Part shown: in pieces, positions 42,436 through 51,772 of the stretch
Layout: each line of letters opens with the position of its first letter
Numbering within the stretch: position 1 is the stretch's first letter
Source: Alphaproteobacteria bacterium
GTDB lineage: Bacteria; Pseudomonadota; Alphaproteobacteria; JAGPBS01
Reading direction: 5' to 3'
Assembly: GCA_018063245.1 (NCBI GenBank)
Contig: JAGPBS010000005.1
Span: 1 to 52,954 of the forward strand
DNA length: 52,954 nucleotides
Translations under genes and position numbers: made by a program
Notes under the pieces: model-generated
Databases searched by the model: none
Told to the model about the DNA's origin: nothing
What the model saw: only the letters and a program-made list of their open reading frames with translations

Positions 42436-43299
42436 ATGATTCATCATACAAAAGATCAAAAATTTCATGTTCATTTGGTGTCTGATTCAACGGGGGATAC
42501 AATTTTTTCGGTTGCGAGAGCCTGTCTCTCTCAATTTGCACACCAACAATATGTAGAGCATTTTTGGAATTTGGTCCGGACAGATCGTCAAATGGATTTT
42601 GTGATTGAAAGTATCGAGAAAAATCCTGGCTTTGTCATGTATACGCTTGTTGATGAAAAGCTAAGAGATCGCTTAAAGCTTTTGTGTCAAAAGTTGAGCC
42701 TTCCAATTGTTCCAGTGTTAGAGCCATTAATGCATGAGTTAACATTATTTTTTGGCGCCCAATCGGTTGGAAGGCCAGGCAGACAATATGTTTTGAATGA
42801 TAAATATTTTAATCGTATTGAAGCAATTGAATATACTTTGATGCATGATGATGGGCAATTAGGGCCAGATTTATATAAGGCGGATATTATATTGGTCGGT
42901 GTTTCACGATCTTCAAAAACACCAACATGCATGTATCTTGCCAATAGAGGCTATCGGGTCGCAAACTTTCCTTATGTTCCGGGATGTCCGCTGCCCTCAA
43001 TTTTGTTTGATGTCACAAAGCCTCTCATTGTTGGCCTCACAAAAGATCCAGAAAATCTTGTTGAAATAAGGCGGAATCGATTGAAATTGCTTAATCAAGG
43101 AGAGCATGTTGATTATGTTGATTTGCAAAAAGTAAAAGCAGAAGTTTTAGAGGCGCGTCGCTTTTATCGCTCGCACAAATGGCCGGTTGTTGATGTTACA
43201 AGAAGGTCCATTGAAGAAACAGCCGCTGAAATTATTATGCTTTTACAACGTCGTGATTTAGATAAATTGTCAACTATTGAGCAACAAGAGAAGAGCTGA
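42436..43299 (+). CDS. ppsR: PEP synthase/PPDK regulatory kinase-pyrophosphorylase PpsR
   Basis: The product has 287 residues, slightly longer than the usual 270-280. The N terminus 'FHVHLVSDSTGDTIFSVARA', 'SVGRPGRQYVLNDKYFNRIEAIEYTLMHDDGQ' (in part) and the P-loop 'GVSRSSKTPTCMYLANRGY' are hallmarks of the DUF299/PSRP family. It switches phosphoenolpyruvate synthase or pyruvate phosphate dikinase by reversible phosphorylation. It is the first gene right of the origin (the CC_0001/RP001 position). The stop and the coaE start share a base (TGATG). Confidence 0.95.
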   Translation: MIHHTKDQKFHVHLVSDSTGDTIFSVARACLSQFAHQQYVEHFWNLVRTDRQMDFVIESIEKNPGFVMYTLVDEKLRDRLKLLCQKLSLPIVPVLEPLMHELTLFFGAQSVGRPGRQYVLNDKYFNRIEAIEYTLMHDDGQLGPDLYKADIILVGVSRSSKTPTCMYLANRGYRVANFPYVPGCPLPSILFDVTKPLIVGLTKDPENLVEIRRNRLKLLNQGEHVDYVDLQKVKAEVLEARRFYRSHKWPVVDVTRRSIEETAAEIIMLLQRRDLDKLSTIEQQEKS

Positions 43300-43898
43300 T
43301 GATTATATTGGGTTTAACAGGTTCTATTGCAATGGGAAAATCAACTGTTGCAAAGATGTTAAGGCAGTTGAAAGTGCCTGTTCATGATGCTGATCAGGCT
43401 GTTCATTCGCTGTTACAACAAGATCACCATGTGATAGAAGTTCTCTCTAAATTGTTCCCTGATGCTTATCATGGCGGATATATTCATCGTAAGGATTTGT
43501 CAGCTAATGTTGTGAAAGATCCGGGTAATTTGAAAAAAATTGAGCAGATCCTTCATCCTAGAGTGAAAGATAAAACGCTCTCCTTTATTCATAGGCATTT
43601 TCGAAAAAAGACGCCTGTGATTTGTCTGGATATCCCGCTTCTTTTTGAAAAAGAAATTGATCGCAATCCTGATTATGGCATTGATTATGTTATCACTGTG
43701 TCAGCTCCTCATTTTATTCAGCGCTCTCGATTGATGGCGCGTCCAAATATGACTGCGGATAAAATCAAAATTTTAACTGAGAATCAAATGCCAGATCATC
43801 AAAAACGAAAAAGGTCTGATTTTATTGTTGAGACTGGTCTTTCAAAGGCCTATACTTTAAAACAGATTCGAAAGATTTTGAGTGAGATTCAAAAATGA
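43299..43898 (+). CDS. coaE: Dephospho-CoA kinase CoaE
   Basis: The product has 199 residues. The P-loop '[18 protein letters not shown]' begins the protein; 'VHDADQAVH' holds the conserved Asp, and '[11 protein letters not shown]' and 'RPNMTADKI' are family blocks. It phosphorylates the ribose 3'-OH of dephospho-CoA, the final CoA step. The usual maf and aroE genes of the alphaproteobacterial cluster are missing between ppsR and coaE. It overlaps dnaQ by four bases. Confidence 0.95.
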   Translation: MIILGLTGSIAMGKSTVAKMLRQLKVPVHDADQAVHSLLQQDHHVIEVLSKLFPDAYHGGYIHRKDLSANVVKDPGNLKKIEQILHPRVKDKTLSFIHRHFRKKTPVICLDIPLLFEKEIDRNPDYGIDYVITVSAPHFIQRSRLMARPNMTADKIKILTENQMPDHQKRKRSDFIVETGLSKAYTLKQIRKILSEIQK

Positions 43899-44596
43899 CA
43901 AGAGAAGTGGTTTTAGATACAGAAACAACAGGATTTGAGCCTTCAAAAGGCCATCGCCTTGTTGAAATTGGTTGTATTGAGCTCATCAATCATTTGCCAA
44001 CCGGTAAAGTTTATCATCAATATATCAATCCAGACCGTGATGTGCCGGCTGATGCTTTTAGAGTTCATGGTCTTTCAACAGAATTTTTGGCAGACTATCC
44101 GCAATTCCCAGAAATTGCTTCAGATTTTTTAGCTTTTATTGGTGATTCACCATTGGTTATTCATAACGCAGCTTTTGATATGAAGTTTTTAAATCACGAA
44201 TTGAAAGCTTATTCTTTTCCTGAAATTGCTTATGATCGTGCGATTGATACGGTATTGATTGCGCGTAAAAAATTTCCAGGATCTCCTGCGAGCCTTGATG
44301 CTTTGTGTAAAAGATTTAAAATTGATAATTCATCCAGAACGTTACATGGTGCTTTATTAGATTCTGAGCTCTTGGCTGAAGTTTACCTAGAGCTTTTAGG
44401 TGGGCGTCAGTCAGATTTTGGTATGCAGATGATGGGGGCAGGGCCAACAGAAGGAGCTCAGCAAACATCTCAGCTGGTTCGTGCATTAGGTCCAAAAGAA
44501 AAAAGGGCATCACGTCAATTTCAGCTCTCTCCAGAAGAATTGAAAGAGCATGAATCAATGATTGCAGGATTAAAAAATTCGATTTGGTTATCATAA
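43895..44596 (+). CDS. dnaQ: DNA polymerase III epsilon subunit DnaQ
   Basis: The product has 233 residues. The proofreading 3'-5' exonuclease motifs are all present: ExoI '[11 protein letters not shown]', ExoII '[11 protein letters not shown]' and ExoIII '[18 protein letters not shown]'. The C-terminal tail (about 185-233) ends in a helix likely to bind the alpha subunit. It forms the polymerase core. The order ppsR-coaE-dnaQ right of the origin matches other alphaproteobacteria. Confidence 0.95.
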   Translation: MTREVVLDTETTGFEPSKGHRLVEIGCIELINHLPTGKVYHQYINPDRDVPADAFRVHGLSTEFLADYPQFPEIASDFLAFIGDSPLVIHNAAFDMKFLNHELKAYSFPEIAYDRAIDTVLIARKKFPGSPASLDALCKRFKIDNSSRTLHGALLDSELLAEVYLELLGGRQSDFGMQMMGAGPTEGAQQTSQLVRALGPKEKRASRQFQLSPEELKEHESMIAGLKNSIWLS

Positions 44597-44688
44597 TTTT
44601 TCTCTTTAGCCTGATTTAACCTTTATTTGATAAGATATGAGTACGATAGAAGTGCTATAGGATTTTGGTGTCTCAATAGGTTGAATCA

Positions 44689-46794
44689 ATGGATAAAAAT
44701 TTCTCAAATGATGATTTGCTGAATCTCTCAAATAGTGAATTGTTGAAAATTGTTATTAAGATTGCAGCGATTGTGATGCTTGTAAGAACGATCATTATGG
44801 TTGTGGTTTTGCCCTCATTTGCATCGCTGGGTTTTGTTTGGTCGTCCTTTTGGGAAAATCTTTTAGTTCCTATTTTATTAGGTGGTATTGTATCCCCCAT
44901 TATTGGTTTTTGGATTATTGGTCCCTATGTAAGAGAAAGAGACCAAGCTTTTAATCTTGCAATGGATGAAAAATCCGAGAAAGAAGCCTTTCTGTCAGAC
45001 CAGTCTAAGACGCTTGAAAAAGTGATTGAACAAGCAACAACAGAGCTGAAACGAACTCAGGAAAGATATGAATTTGTAGAAAAAGCAACAAATGATGGTC
45101 TTTGGGATTGGGATGTTTCATCTGATTCGATTTATTTTTCGCCGCGCTGGAAAGAAATGATTGGCTTTAATGATGCTGATTTTCCAAATGATAGAACGGC
45201 TTGGATAACACGGATACATCCAGATGATCGTGATTGGGTTGCCTCTATTCTTGATTTTGCATCAAAATTAGATTCAGAAACAACAGGCGAATGTACTTAT
45301 CAGATTCTGCATAAGGATGAGTACTATATTTGGGTTCAGATGCAATGGATTCATACCCAATCAGTTGAAGGTGGCCGTGTTCTTGGCGCGCAAACAGATA
45401 TTACAGACAAAAAGAAAATGGAAGAGCAATTGATTCATGATTCTCTTCACGATGGTCTAACAGGCTTGCCAAATCGAAATTTATTACATGACCGTATCAG
45501 TCAAAATTTAATTCGCTTTAAACGAGACCCAAATGAGCGATTTGTATTATTGTTCATTGATGTTGATAACTTTAAGCGAATCAATGATACTTTGGGGCAT
45601 TTAGTGGGTGATCAGGTCTTAATCAAATTAAGTGAACGTCTTTTAGAGGTTTGTCGTGAGTCTGATACTGTTGCTCGTCTTGGCGGGGATGAATTTGCTA
45701 TTTTAATGCCTTATTTCCAATCACAAAAAAAATTAGAAGCAACCATTAAGAGACTTTTGTCTTATGTGAATAAGCCTTTGAAATTAAGTCGAACAACGGT
45801 TAATCCTAATATTAGCATTGGTGTTGTTGTCTCTGAAATGTATCATCGAAATTCAATGCCTGAGAAAATTCTGATGGATGCTGATTTGGCTCTTTATCGG
45901 ACGAAAGAATATTCTAAAGGCAGTTATTCTATTTTTGATCTGAAAATGCGGGATAAAATGTCTGAACAATTTGAGATCGGAAATTCTTTAGATCAAGCTT
46001 TGGCTGAAGATGAGATCATGGTCTTTTATCAGCCAATCGTTGATGTTGGTCAAAGTGTCATCAAAGGCTTTGAAGCGCTTGTGCGGTGGAAACATCCAAA
46101 ACATGGTTGGATTTCACCAGCAAGTTTTATTCCGATCGCAGAAGAGTCAGAATTTATTCATAAGTTGGGGCACTATGTTGCAGATCAGGCATTGCTTCAA
46201 TTACAAGAATGGAATTTGTTGTTTAAGAGAAACGATTGGCTAATGAGTGTGAATGTGTCTGGACGTCAATTTGATAGGCAGGATTTGATTTCCTATCTTA
46301 AAAATAGCCTCGAAAAGTACAAGATTGATCCGCGTCAATTACAGGTTGAATTGACAGAAACGATATTGAGTGTTCGTCATACTGAGCTAGAAGATGATTT
46401 AAAAACGTTAAAAGAAATGGGAGTTAAGCTTGCGATTGATGATTTTGGCACAGGAATTTCTTCGCTTAGTACATTTTTTAGATACCCTTTTGATGCCATC
46501 AAAATTGATAAATCATTTGTGGATGATATTGAGACCAATGAAAGATCAAAAATTATGGTGAAATTGATCCAGACATTAGCCAATACAATGTCTATCCAAA
46601 CAGTTGCGGAAGGGGTGGAAACATTTGGCCAGATAGATATGCTTAGAGGCTTTGGTTGCCATTATATTCAAGGTTATTATTTTTCAAAACCACTTGATGC
46701 CGTTGAGATGACCCAGCTTTTGTCTGAAAACATGAATCCTGCCAATTGGAATATCCTAGAGGGAAAACCTCTAAAATTCAAAAAAGCCTCTTAG
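44689..46794 (+). CDS. Membrane PAS-GGDEF-EAL cyclic-di-GMP enzyme
   Basis: The product has 701 residues. Two transmembrane segments (about 20-44 and 57-80) anchor a short coiled coil, a PAS domain (about 125-245, 'WDWDVSSDSIYFSPRWKEMIGF'), a GGDEF domain with an intact GGDEF (332-336) and a matching RxxD inhibitory site (323-326), and an EAL domain with intact EAL (462-464), 'DDFGTG' and 'AEGVET'. Both synthesis and breakdown of c-di-GMP are possible; such proteins usually control the switch between swimming and attachment. It stands alone after dnaQ and ends 7 bases from the convergent rpoH. Confidence 0.93.
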   Translation: MDKNFSNDDLLNLSNSELLKIVIKIAAIVMLVRTIIMVVVLPSFASLGFVWSSFWENLLVPILLGGIVSPIIGFWIIGPYVRERDQAFNLAMDEKSEKEAFLSDQSKTLEKVIEQATTELKRTQERYEFVEKATNDGLWDWDVSSDSIYFSPRWKEMIGFNDADFPNDRTAWITRIHPDDRDWVASILDFASKLDSETTGECTYQILHKDEYYIWVQMQWIHTQSVEGGRVLGAQTDITDKKKMEEQLIHDSLHDGLTGLPNRNLLHDRISQNLIRFKRDPNERFVLLFIDVDNFKRINDTLGHLVGDQVLIKLSERLLEVCRESDTVARLGGDEFAILMPYFQSQKKLEATIKRLLSYVNKPLKLSRTTVNPNISIGVVVSEMYHRNSMPEKILMDADLALYRTKEYSKGSYSIFDLKMRDKMSEQFEIGNSLDQALAEDEIMVFYQPIVDVGQSVIKGFEALVRWKHPKHGWISPASFIPIAEESEFIHKLGHYVADQALLQLQEWNLLFKRNDWLMSVNVSGRQFDRQDLISYLKNSLEKYKIDPRQLQVELTETILSVRHTELEDDLKTLKEMGVKLAIDDFGTGISSLSTFFRYPFDAIKIDKSFVDDIETNERSKIMVKLIQTLANTMSIQTVAEGVETFGQIDMLRGFGCHYIQGYYFSKPLDAVEMTQLLSENMNPANWNILEGKPLKFKKAS

Positions 46795-46801
46795 TTTTGA
46801 G

Positions 46802-47695
46802 TTACGCGCTAGGGAGCAATCTTTGCTCCATTGCTTTCTTTTCAATGAGCAGTGTAATTTTTTCGAGAGCTCTATTTTCAATCTGACGGATTCGCTCACG
46901 ACTGATCTCATATTTCTGTGATAATTCATCAAGCGTTTTTGGTTCATCAAGAAGGCGTCTTTCTTCAAAAATGGCGCGCTCACGATCATTTAAAGTACCA
47001 AGAGCCTCATTTAAAAGAGCCAGACGTTTTGAGTCTTCATCATTTTTTGCCATGACAAATTCTTGGCTTTTTTGATTTTCATCAACCAAAATATCTTGCC
47101 ATTCACCGCTTTCTTCACCATCCATGCGCATGGGAGCATTCAATGAATGATCGTGGCCAGCAAGTCTGCGATTCATATTGATCACTTCTTGTTCAGACAC
47201 ATCGAGCTGATTTGCGATTTCTCTCACATCATCAGGATGAAGATCGCCATCATCAATCGCCTTTAAATCGCCCTTTAAGCGCTTAAGATTGAAGAACAGC
47301 TTTTTTTGAGCAACGGTGGTTCCGATTTTAACGAGTGACCATGAGTGGAGAACATATTCCTGAATCGAGGCTTTAATCCACCACATCGCATAAGTTGCAA
47401 GACGAAAACCCCGATCAGGATCAAATTTCTTGACGGCTTGCATCATGCCAACATTGCCTTCAGAGATGAGTTCAGATAAAGGCAAGCCATAACCACGATA
47501 ACCCATTGCAATCTTTGCAACGAGTCTTAGATGGCTTGTGACAAGTTTGTGTGCCGCTTCACGATCGCCTTCTTCTTTCCATGATTTAGCAAGAGTATAT
47601 TCTTCTTGCGCTTCAAGCATTGGAAATTGACGGATCTGTTGTAAATAGCGTGCAAGTCCTGTTTCGGTGTGTAAACTCGGTAATTGATAACTCAT
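46802..47695 (-). CDS. rpoH: Heat-shock sigma factor RpoH (sigma-32)
   Basis: The product has 297 residues. Region 2 has 'LVTSHLRLVAKIAMGYRGYGLPLSELISEGNVGMMQAVKKFDPDRGFRLATYAMWWI' in continuous form. The RpoH box 'QKKLFFNLKRLK' separates it from other sigma-70 proteins, and region 4.2 is 'LDELSQKYEISRERIRQIE'. It directs heat-shock and stress transcription. A good sigma-70 promoter lies just upstream on the minus strand. Confidence 0.96.
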   Translation of the reverse strand: MSYQLPSLHTETGLARYLQQIRQFPMLEAQEEYTLAKSWKEEGDREAAHKLVTSHLRLVAKIAMGYRGYGLPLSELISEGNVGMMQAVKKFDPDRGFRLATYAMWWIKASIQEYVLHSWSLVKIGTTVAQKKLFFNLKRLKGDLKAIDDGDLHPDDVREIANQLDVSEQEVINMNRRLAGHDHSLNAPMRMDGEESGEWQDILVDENQKSQEFVMAKNDEDSKRLALLNEALGTLNDRERAIFEERRLLDEPKTLDELSQKYEISRERIRQIENRALEKITLLIEKKAMEQRLLPSA

Positions 47696-47734
47696 CGATC
47701 GTTTCCCTATTTCCTCAAGGTCTTTCGTTTCCTT

Positions 47735-47762
47735 ATTATATCATGTTTTTAAATTTATTCAA
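47735..47762 (-). promoter_or_regulatory. Sigma-70 promoter of rpoH
   Basis: Read on the minus strand, TTGAAT (47757-47762) and a perfect TATAAT (47735-47740) are separated by 16 bases, about 40 bases before the rpoH ATG. Confidence 0.55.
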
Positions 47763-47771
47763 TTGATAAAT

Positions 47772-48770
47772 TCAAATGTTTGCCTTGCAAGCATTTGAAA
47801 GATCATCAAGAAGTTGCCTGAAATCCTCAGGTAATTCTGATTCAAAGGACATGTCTTCTTTTGTGCTTGGGTGAATGAAGTGAAGTTCAGCCGCATGCAA
47901 AGCTTGTCTTGGAAAAGCATTTAAGATTTTTGTGATTGCAGCAATCGGAACGGTCAAAGGACGTCTGTTTGCATTATAGGTTGGATCGCCGACAAGGGGC
48001 GTTCCGATGTGACTCATATGAACACGGATTTGATGGGTTCTGCCTGTCTGAAGATGGCACTCAATGAGGCTTGCTTGGTTTTTGAAGTTTTTAACGACTT
48101 CATAGTCTGTGATTGCCTCTTTGCCGCCAGATTTGAGTACAGCCATTCTCATGCGATCTGTTTTATGACGGCCCATTTGTGTTTCAATCTGCCCGATCTG
48201 CGGTGAAGGAACGCCCCAAACCAGAGCGTAGTATACGCGGGAGAGATCTCTTTTTGAAAATTGAGCACTGAGTTTATGGTGTGCATCATCATTTTTGGCA
48301 ATGACAATAAGACCGCTAGTATCTTTATCAAGCCTGTGGACAATACCGGGTCTTTTGATCCCGCCAATGCCAGAAAGAGACTCTGCGCAGTGACCCAAAA
48401 GAGCATTGACAAGAGTCCCTTTAGAGTGGCCTGGGGCAGGATGAACAACCATACCAGCAGGCTTGTTGATGACGATTAAGTCATTGTCCTCGTAGAGAAT
48501 TTCAAGGGGAATGTTCTCAGCAATAATATCAAGATCCTCAGCTTCAGGTACATGAATACTAAATTGATCGCCAGATCTTACGGCTGTTTTTGCTGTTAGT
48601 TTTAGGTCACTATTTTCTTTAATGACGTGACCTTCTTTTAAAAGCTGTTGGATGCGGGAGCGTGAAAGATCTTCGCATCTTTTCGATAAGAAAAGATCGA
48701 GACGCAACCCTGATTCTTCTTCAAGAACAGGTTCTAAATTGATTTTTGATAAAAGTTCGGTCATACTCAT
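47772..48770 (-). CDS. rluD: 23S rRNA pseudouridine synthase RluD family
   Basis: The product has 332 residues. An N-terminal S4 RNA-binding domain ('LRLDLFLSKRCEDLSRSRIQQLLKEG') precedes the catalytic domain with 'GIVHRLDKDTSGLIVIAKN', whose Asp attacks the target uridine, and 'TGRTHQIRVHMSHIGTPLVGDP'. RluD modifies U1911/1915/1917 in helix 69 of 23S rRNA; RluC is a related alternative. ATG 48764 is a close second start. It is encoded beside rpoH and divergent from a DUF6476-like gene, a common alphaproteobacterial layout. Confidence 0.92.
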   Translation of the reverse strand: MSMTELLSKINLEPVLEEESGLRLDLFLSKRCEDLSRSRIQQLLKEGHVIKENSDLKLTAKTAVRSGDQFSIHVPEAEDLDIIAENIPLEILYEDNDLIVINKPAGMVVHPAPGHSKGTLVNALLGHCAESLSGIGGIKRPGIVHRLDKDTSGLIVIAKNDDAHHKLSAQFSKRDLSRVYYALVWGVPSPQIGQIETQMGRHKTDRMRMAVLKSGGKEAITDYEVVKNFKNQASLIECHLQTGRTHQIRVHMSHIGTPLVGDPTYNANRRPLTVPIAAITKILNAFPRQALHAAELHFIHPSTKEDMSFESELPEDFRQLLDDLSNACKANI

Positions 48771-48814
48771 TCACAACTTCATAAATAATAAGGTTAATAG
48801 AGAGGTAAGGCTAG

Positions 48815-49150
48815 ATGAGAGATAATTCAATAGGATATTTGAAAAAAATTGTCATCGTGATGGGAATCCTTATCGTCGTTGGCTTTGTTTTTCTAGGTGT
48901 CGAGTTGTCAAAACGCATCGCTGCTAAAAAGAATATCGCTGAGACGATAACCCAAGATTCTGTTATAACATATTTGAATTTGCCCAAAAATGCTAGAGTT
49001 ATTAAGTCATTCATGGATAGTGGTCGACTCAGTTTGTTTGTTTCTTACTCTGAAAATGGATCAGAAACAGCACAGAAGACACAAAGAATATATCTGATTG
49101 ATACAAAATCAGGCGCTATTGTTCAAATTTACGATTTATCATCCGAATAA
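48815..49150 (+). CDS. Small membrane-anchored protein, DUF6476-like
   Basis: The product has 111 residues. One transmembrane segment near the N terminus (about 11-31, 'KIVIVMGILIVVGFVFLGVEL') is followed by a soluble domain ending in 'QRIYLIDTKSGAIVQIYDL', which looks like a short beta-sheet module. A protein of this design next to rluD is common in alphaproteobacteria and carries a DUF6476-type name; I recognise the arrangement rather than a function. Its 3' end is 10 bases before the next start. Confidence 0.65.
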   Translation: MRDNSIGYLKKIVIVMGILIVVGFVFLGVELSKRIAAKKNIAETITQDSVITYLNLPKNARVIKSFMDSGRLSLFVSYSENGSETAQKTQRIYLIDTKSGAIVQIYDLSSE

Positions 49151-49160
49151 GGAGGCTTCA

Positions 49161-50033
49161 ATGTTTACAAAGATTGGTATTATTGGCTCAGGCCAAATGG
49201 GCAGAGGGATTGCACAGAGCTGTCTTCAAGCAGGGCTCGAGGTCATGCTCACAGATTTGAACCAAGAGGTTCTCGATCAGGCAGAGACTTTCATGATTGC
49301 GCAATTTGATCGCATGATTTCAAAAGAAAAAATGACAGAATCTGACAAACAAGCTTGTTTAGCGCGCTTGAAAAAGAGCCCTTCTTATGATCATTTTAAA
49401 ACCTGTGATCTGATCATTGAAGCGGCAACAGAAAATGAGCAAATCAAGAAAAATATTTTCTCAAAACTCCTTCCCTATCTATCACCACAGGCTGTTGTTG
49501 CATCAAATACATCATCGATCTCAATCACAAGGCTAGCATCGGTGACGGATCGCCCTGATCGATTCATCGGCATTCATTTTATGAATCCTGTCCCTGTGAT
49601 GAAGCTGGTTGAGGTGATTAAAGGGATTGCGACAAATGATGAGACCTACGAGCAAACTTTGGCCTTTATTGAAAAATTGGGGAAAACAGTTGCACTCTCT
49701 GAAGATTTTCCTGCCTTTATTGTGAATCGCGTATTGATGCCGATGATCAATGAGGCAATTTATACCTTGTATGAAGGCGTTGGTACAATTGAAGCCATTG
49801 ATAAAGGAATGAAACTAGGGACAAACCATCCGATGGGACCTTTAGAGCTGGCTGATTTCATCGGGCTTGATACGTGCCTTTCGATCATGCAAGTTCTCTA
49901 CGAAGGCCTTTCAGATAGCAAATATAGACCATGTCCTTTGCTCGTAAAATATGTTGAAGCTGGCTGGCTTGGTCGTAAAACCAAAAAAGGCTTTTATGAT
50001 TATCAGTTCGAGGTCCCAAGGCCAACGCGGTAA
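49161..50033 (+). CDS. 3-hydroxybutyryl-CoA dehydrogenase
   Basis: The product has 290 residues. The NAD-binding motif 'IGIIGSGQMGRGIAQ' starts at residue 5; catalytic residues lie in 'FIGIHFMNPVPVMKLVEV' (His) and 'NRVLMPMINEAIYTLYEGVG' (Asn/Glu), with 'MKLGTNHPMGPLELADFIGLD' further on. These are the standard blocks of Hbd/PaaH. It interconverts acetoacetyl-CoA and 3-hydroxybutyryl-CoA in fatty-acid or polyhydroxybutyrate metabolism. ATG 49161 is chosen for its AAGGAGG ribosome binding site; the frame is open further upstream over the preceding gene. No etf or acyl-CoA dehydrogenase gene is adjacent. Confidence 0.93.
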   Translation: MFTKIGIIGSGQMGRGIAQSCLQAGLEVMLTDLNQEVLDQAETFMIAQFDRMISKEKMTESDKQACLARLKKSPSYDHFKTCDLIIEAATENEQIKKNIFSKLLPYLSPQAVVASNTSSISITRLASVTDRPDRFIGIHFMNPVPVMKLVEVIKGIATNDETYEQTLAFIEKLGKTVALSEDFPAFIVNRVLMPMINEAIYTLYEGVGTIEAIDKGMKLGTNHPMGPLELADFIGLDTCLSIMQVLYEGLSDSKYRPCPLLVKYVEAGWLGRKTKKGFYDYQFEVPRPTR

Positions 50034-50042
50034 ATGAGGATT

Positions 50043-50750
50043 TTATTTTTTGGGCGCTTTCAGTTGATCCAATTTTGTTTCATGCCCATTTTTTTGAACG
50101 CTTTGTGCTTTGTCATAACTTTCCATTAAAGCTCTGTATGGAGGGACAATATTGTCTACCATAATGCTTGCAAAATCAAGGGCATCAGGACGGTTCCATG
50201 TGCTCATGATTTCTCCTAATAAAGCAAAAGTATCAATTGGTATAGCGCCAGCTTGAACAACACGAGCCAATGTGATATCTGTTGCCATTTTGCTCCAATT
50301 CCCTGAAGCATCAACAACGCAAAATACCTTATATCCTTTTACAAGAGCGCTTAATGCTGGAAAGGCCATGCATACACTTGTGAGTGTTCCTGCGATGATG
50401 AGTGTTTTACGTTTTGTTTTTTCGATAGCACTTACCCATGCTGGATTATCCCAGGCATTGATTTGTCCTGTTCTTGGAATGTAGACTGCATTCGGATTTG
50501 CTTGATGAATTTCAGGAATAAGGGGCCCATTAGGTCCATCAGGAACCGATGCTGTTGTAAATGTAGGCATTTTAGCAAGGTGAGCTAATCTTGCTAAAGC
50601 AGTTGCATGATTCCGAAGAGTTGGTTGATCCATGTCCCGGACGAGTTGGAATAAGCCTGATTGATGGTCGATGAGCAGCATGACTGCATCATCAGGATCA
50701 AGCATCCATTTGTTCTTATCAACGGCTTTCTTATCGAACATGTTCTTCAT
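50043..50750 (-). CDS. Isochorismatase-family cysteine hydrolase (YcaC-like)
   Basis: The product has 235 residues. The catalytic Asp is in '[15 protein letters not shown]', and the cysteine in '[26 protein letters not shown]' is at the usual nucleophile position. The overall pattern matches the YcaC-type hydrolases. The substrate is unknown; relatives cleave amides or ethers in small molecules. Its ATG overlaps the pirin stop by four bases, so the two are an operon, a pairing seen in other proteobacteria. The C terminus adds about 20 polar residues. Confidence 0.85.
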   Translation of the reverse strand: MKNMFDKKAVDKNKWMLDPDDAVMLLIDHQSGLFQLVRDMDQPTLRNHATALARLAHLAKMPTFTTASVPDGPNGPLIPEIHQANPNAVYIPRTGQINAWDNPAWVSAIEKTKRKTLIIAGTLTSVCMAFPALSALVKGYKVFCVVDASGNWSKMATDITLARVVQAGAIPIDTFALLGEIMSTWNRPDALDFASIMVDNIVPPYRALMESYDKAQSVQKNGHETKLDQLKAPKK

Positions 50751-51619
50751 AGGCTCCCTCCTTTGTTAAATTTTCCGCTCCGAAAATCATTATAGGCTTG
50801 ATAGATTTCTTCTTGGGTATTCATGACGAATGGTCCCATGCCAACAACAGGTTCATCAATTGCTTCACCGCTCATGAACAATAATTTTGTTTCTTTTTGA
50901 GCTTTTAGAGAGACAATGTCTCCTTCATTTCCAAGGATTGCTAATTCATTGGTTTGAACAGATTTGCCCTCAATTGAAATATCTCCATTCATGACAAAGA
51001 GCAGTGCATTAAAGCCAGAATTTATAGGAATATCGAGTGAGCTATTGGCGGCTAGGCATATATCATAGAGGTGAATGGGTGTAAAGGTTTTGGCGGCACC
51101 CTTTATGCCATTAAACTGGCCTGCAATCACACGTACTTGACTTTTATGATTATCTAATTTGACAACAGGTATCGCTTTGTCCAGGATCTCTTGATAACGA
51201 GGGGCAGACATTTTATCTTTGGCTGGCAGATTCACCCATAATTGAATCATCTCCAGCGTTCCCCCTTTTTTCGTGAAAGCTGCACTATGCTTTTCTTCAT
51301 GTAAAACACCACTTGCAGCGGTCATCCATTGCACATCGCCCGGACCAATTTTACCTTTGTTACCAGCTGTGTCACGATGTTCAACCTCTCCTGAATAGAC
51401 AATTGTCACAGTTTCAAATCCGCGATGCGGATGTTGTTCAACACCACGAGGACCATTATCAGATGGAGAGAAATCAGTAGGACCCGCATAATCTAACAAA
51501 AGAAAAGGGCTTATGCCTGTGTCTTGGGAATATGAAAACATGCTGCTGACATAAAAACCATTGCCAACCCAATGTTTTTCGGTTTTTCGTGATGTTTTGT
51601 GAATTGTCCTGTGACTCAT
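50747..51619 (-). CDS. Pirin-family bicupin protein
   Basis: The product has 290 residues. The N-terminal cupin contains the metal-binding pattern '[23 protein letters not shown]' with the conserved histidines and '[18 protein letters not shown]', both diagnostic for pirin. Pirins bind iron and some act as quercetinases; in bacteria they are linked to redox sensing or pyruvate metabolism. It is coupled to the hydrolase downstream. Family assignment is firm; the role is uncertain. Confidence 0.9.
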   Translation of the reverse strand: MSHRTIHKTSRKTEKHWVGNGFYVSSMFSYSQDTGISPFLLLDYAGPTDFSPSDNGPRGVEQHPHRGFETVTIVYSGEVEHRDTAGNKGKIGPGDVQWMTAASGVLHEEKHSAAFTKKGGTLEMIQLWVNLPAKDKMSAPRYQEILDKAIPVVKLDNHKSQVRVIAGQFNGIKGAAKTFTPIHLYDICLAANSSLDIPINSGFNALLFVMNGDISIEGKSVQTNELAILGNEGDIVSLKAQKETKLLFMSGEAIDEPVVGMGPFVMNTQEEIYQAYNDFRSGKFNKGGSL

Positions 51620-51772
51620 ATCAACCCATGTTTGTTTATGATTTTGTCTTATTATAGTTGAGATTCTTTAATATAAAATAACTTATGTGCTATTTAGATT
51701 ATGGTTAAGATTTTGCTAATCAAAATATTTATATACTTTTCTATCAGCTTTTTTAAAGAAATGGAGTATATT

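Noticed and set aside
42212-42541. 109-codon minus-strand open frame across the hemE-ppsR gap
   Set aside because: It overlaps the DnaA boxes and the 5' end of ppsR, has no recognisable motif and looks like a chance frame in AT-rich origin DNA.
49098-49160. Upstream extension of the 3-hydroxybutyryl-CoA dehydrogenase
   Set aside because: It overlaps the preceding small gene; AAGGAGG and the canonical N terminus support 49161.
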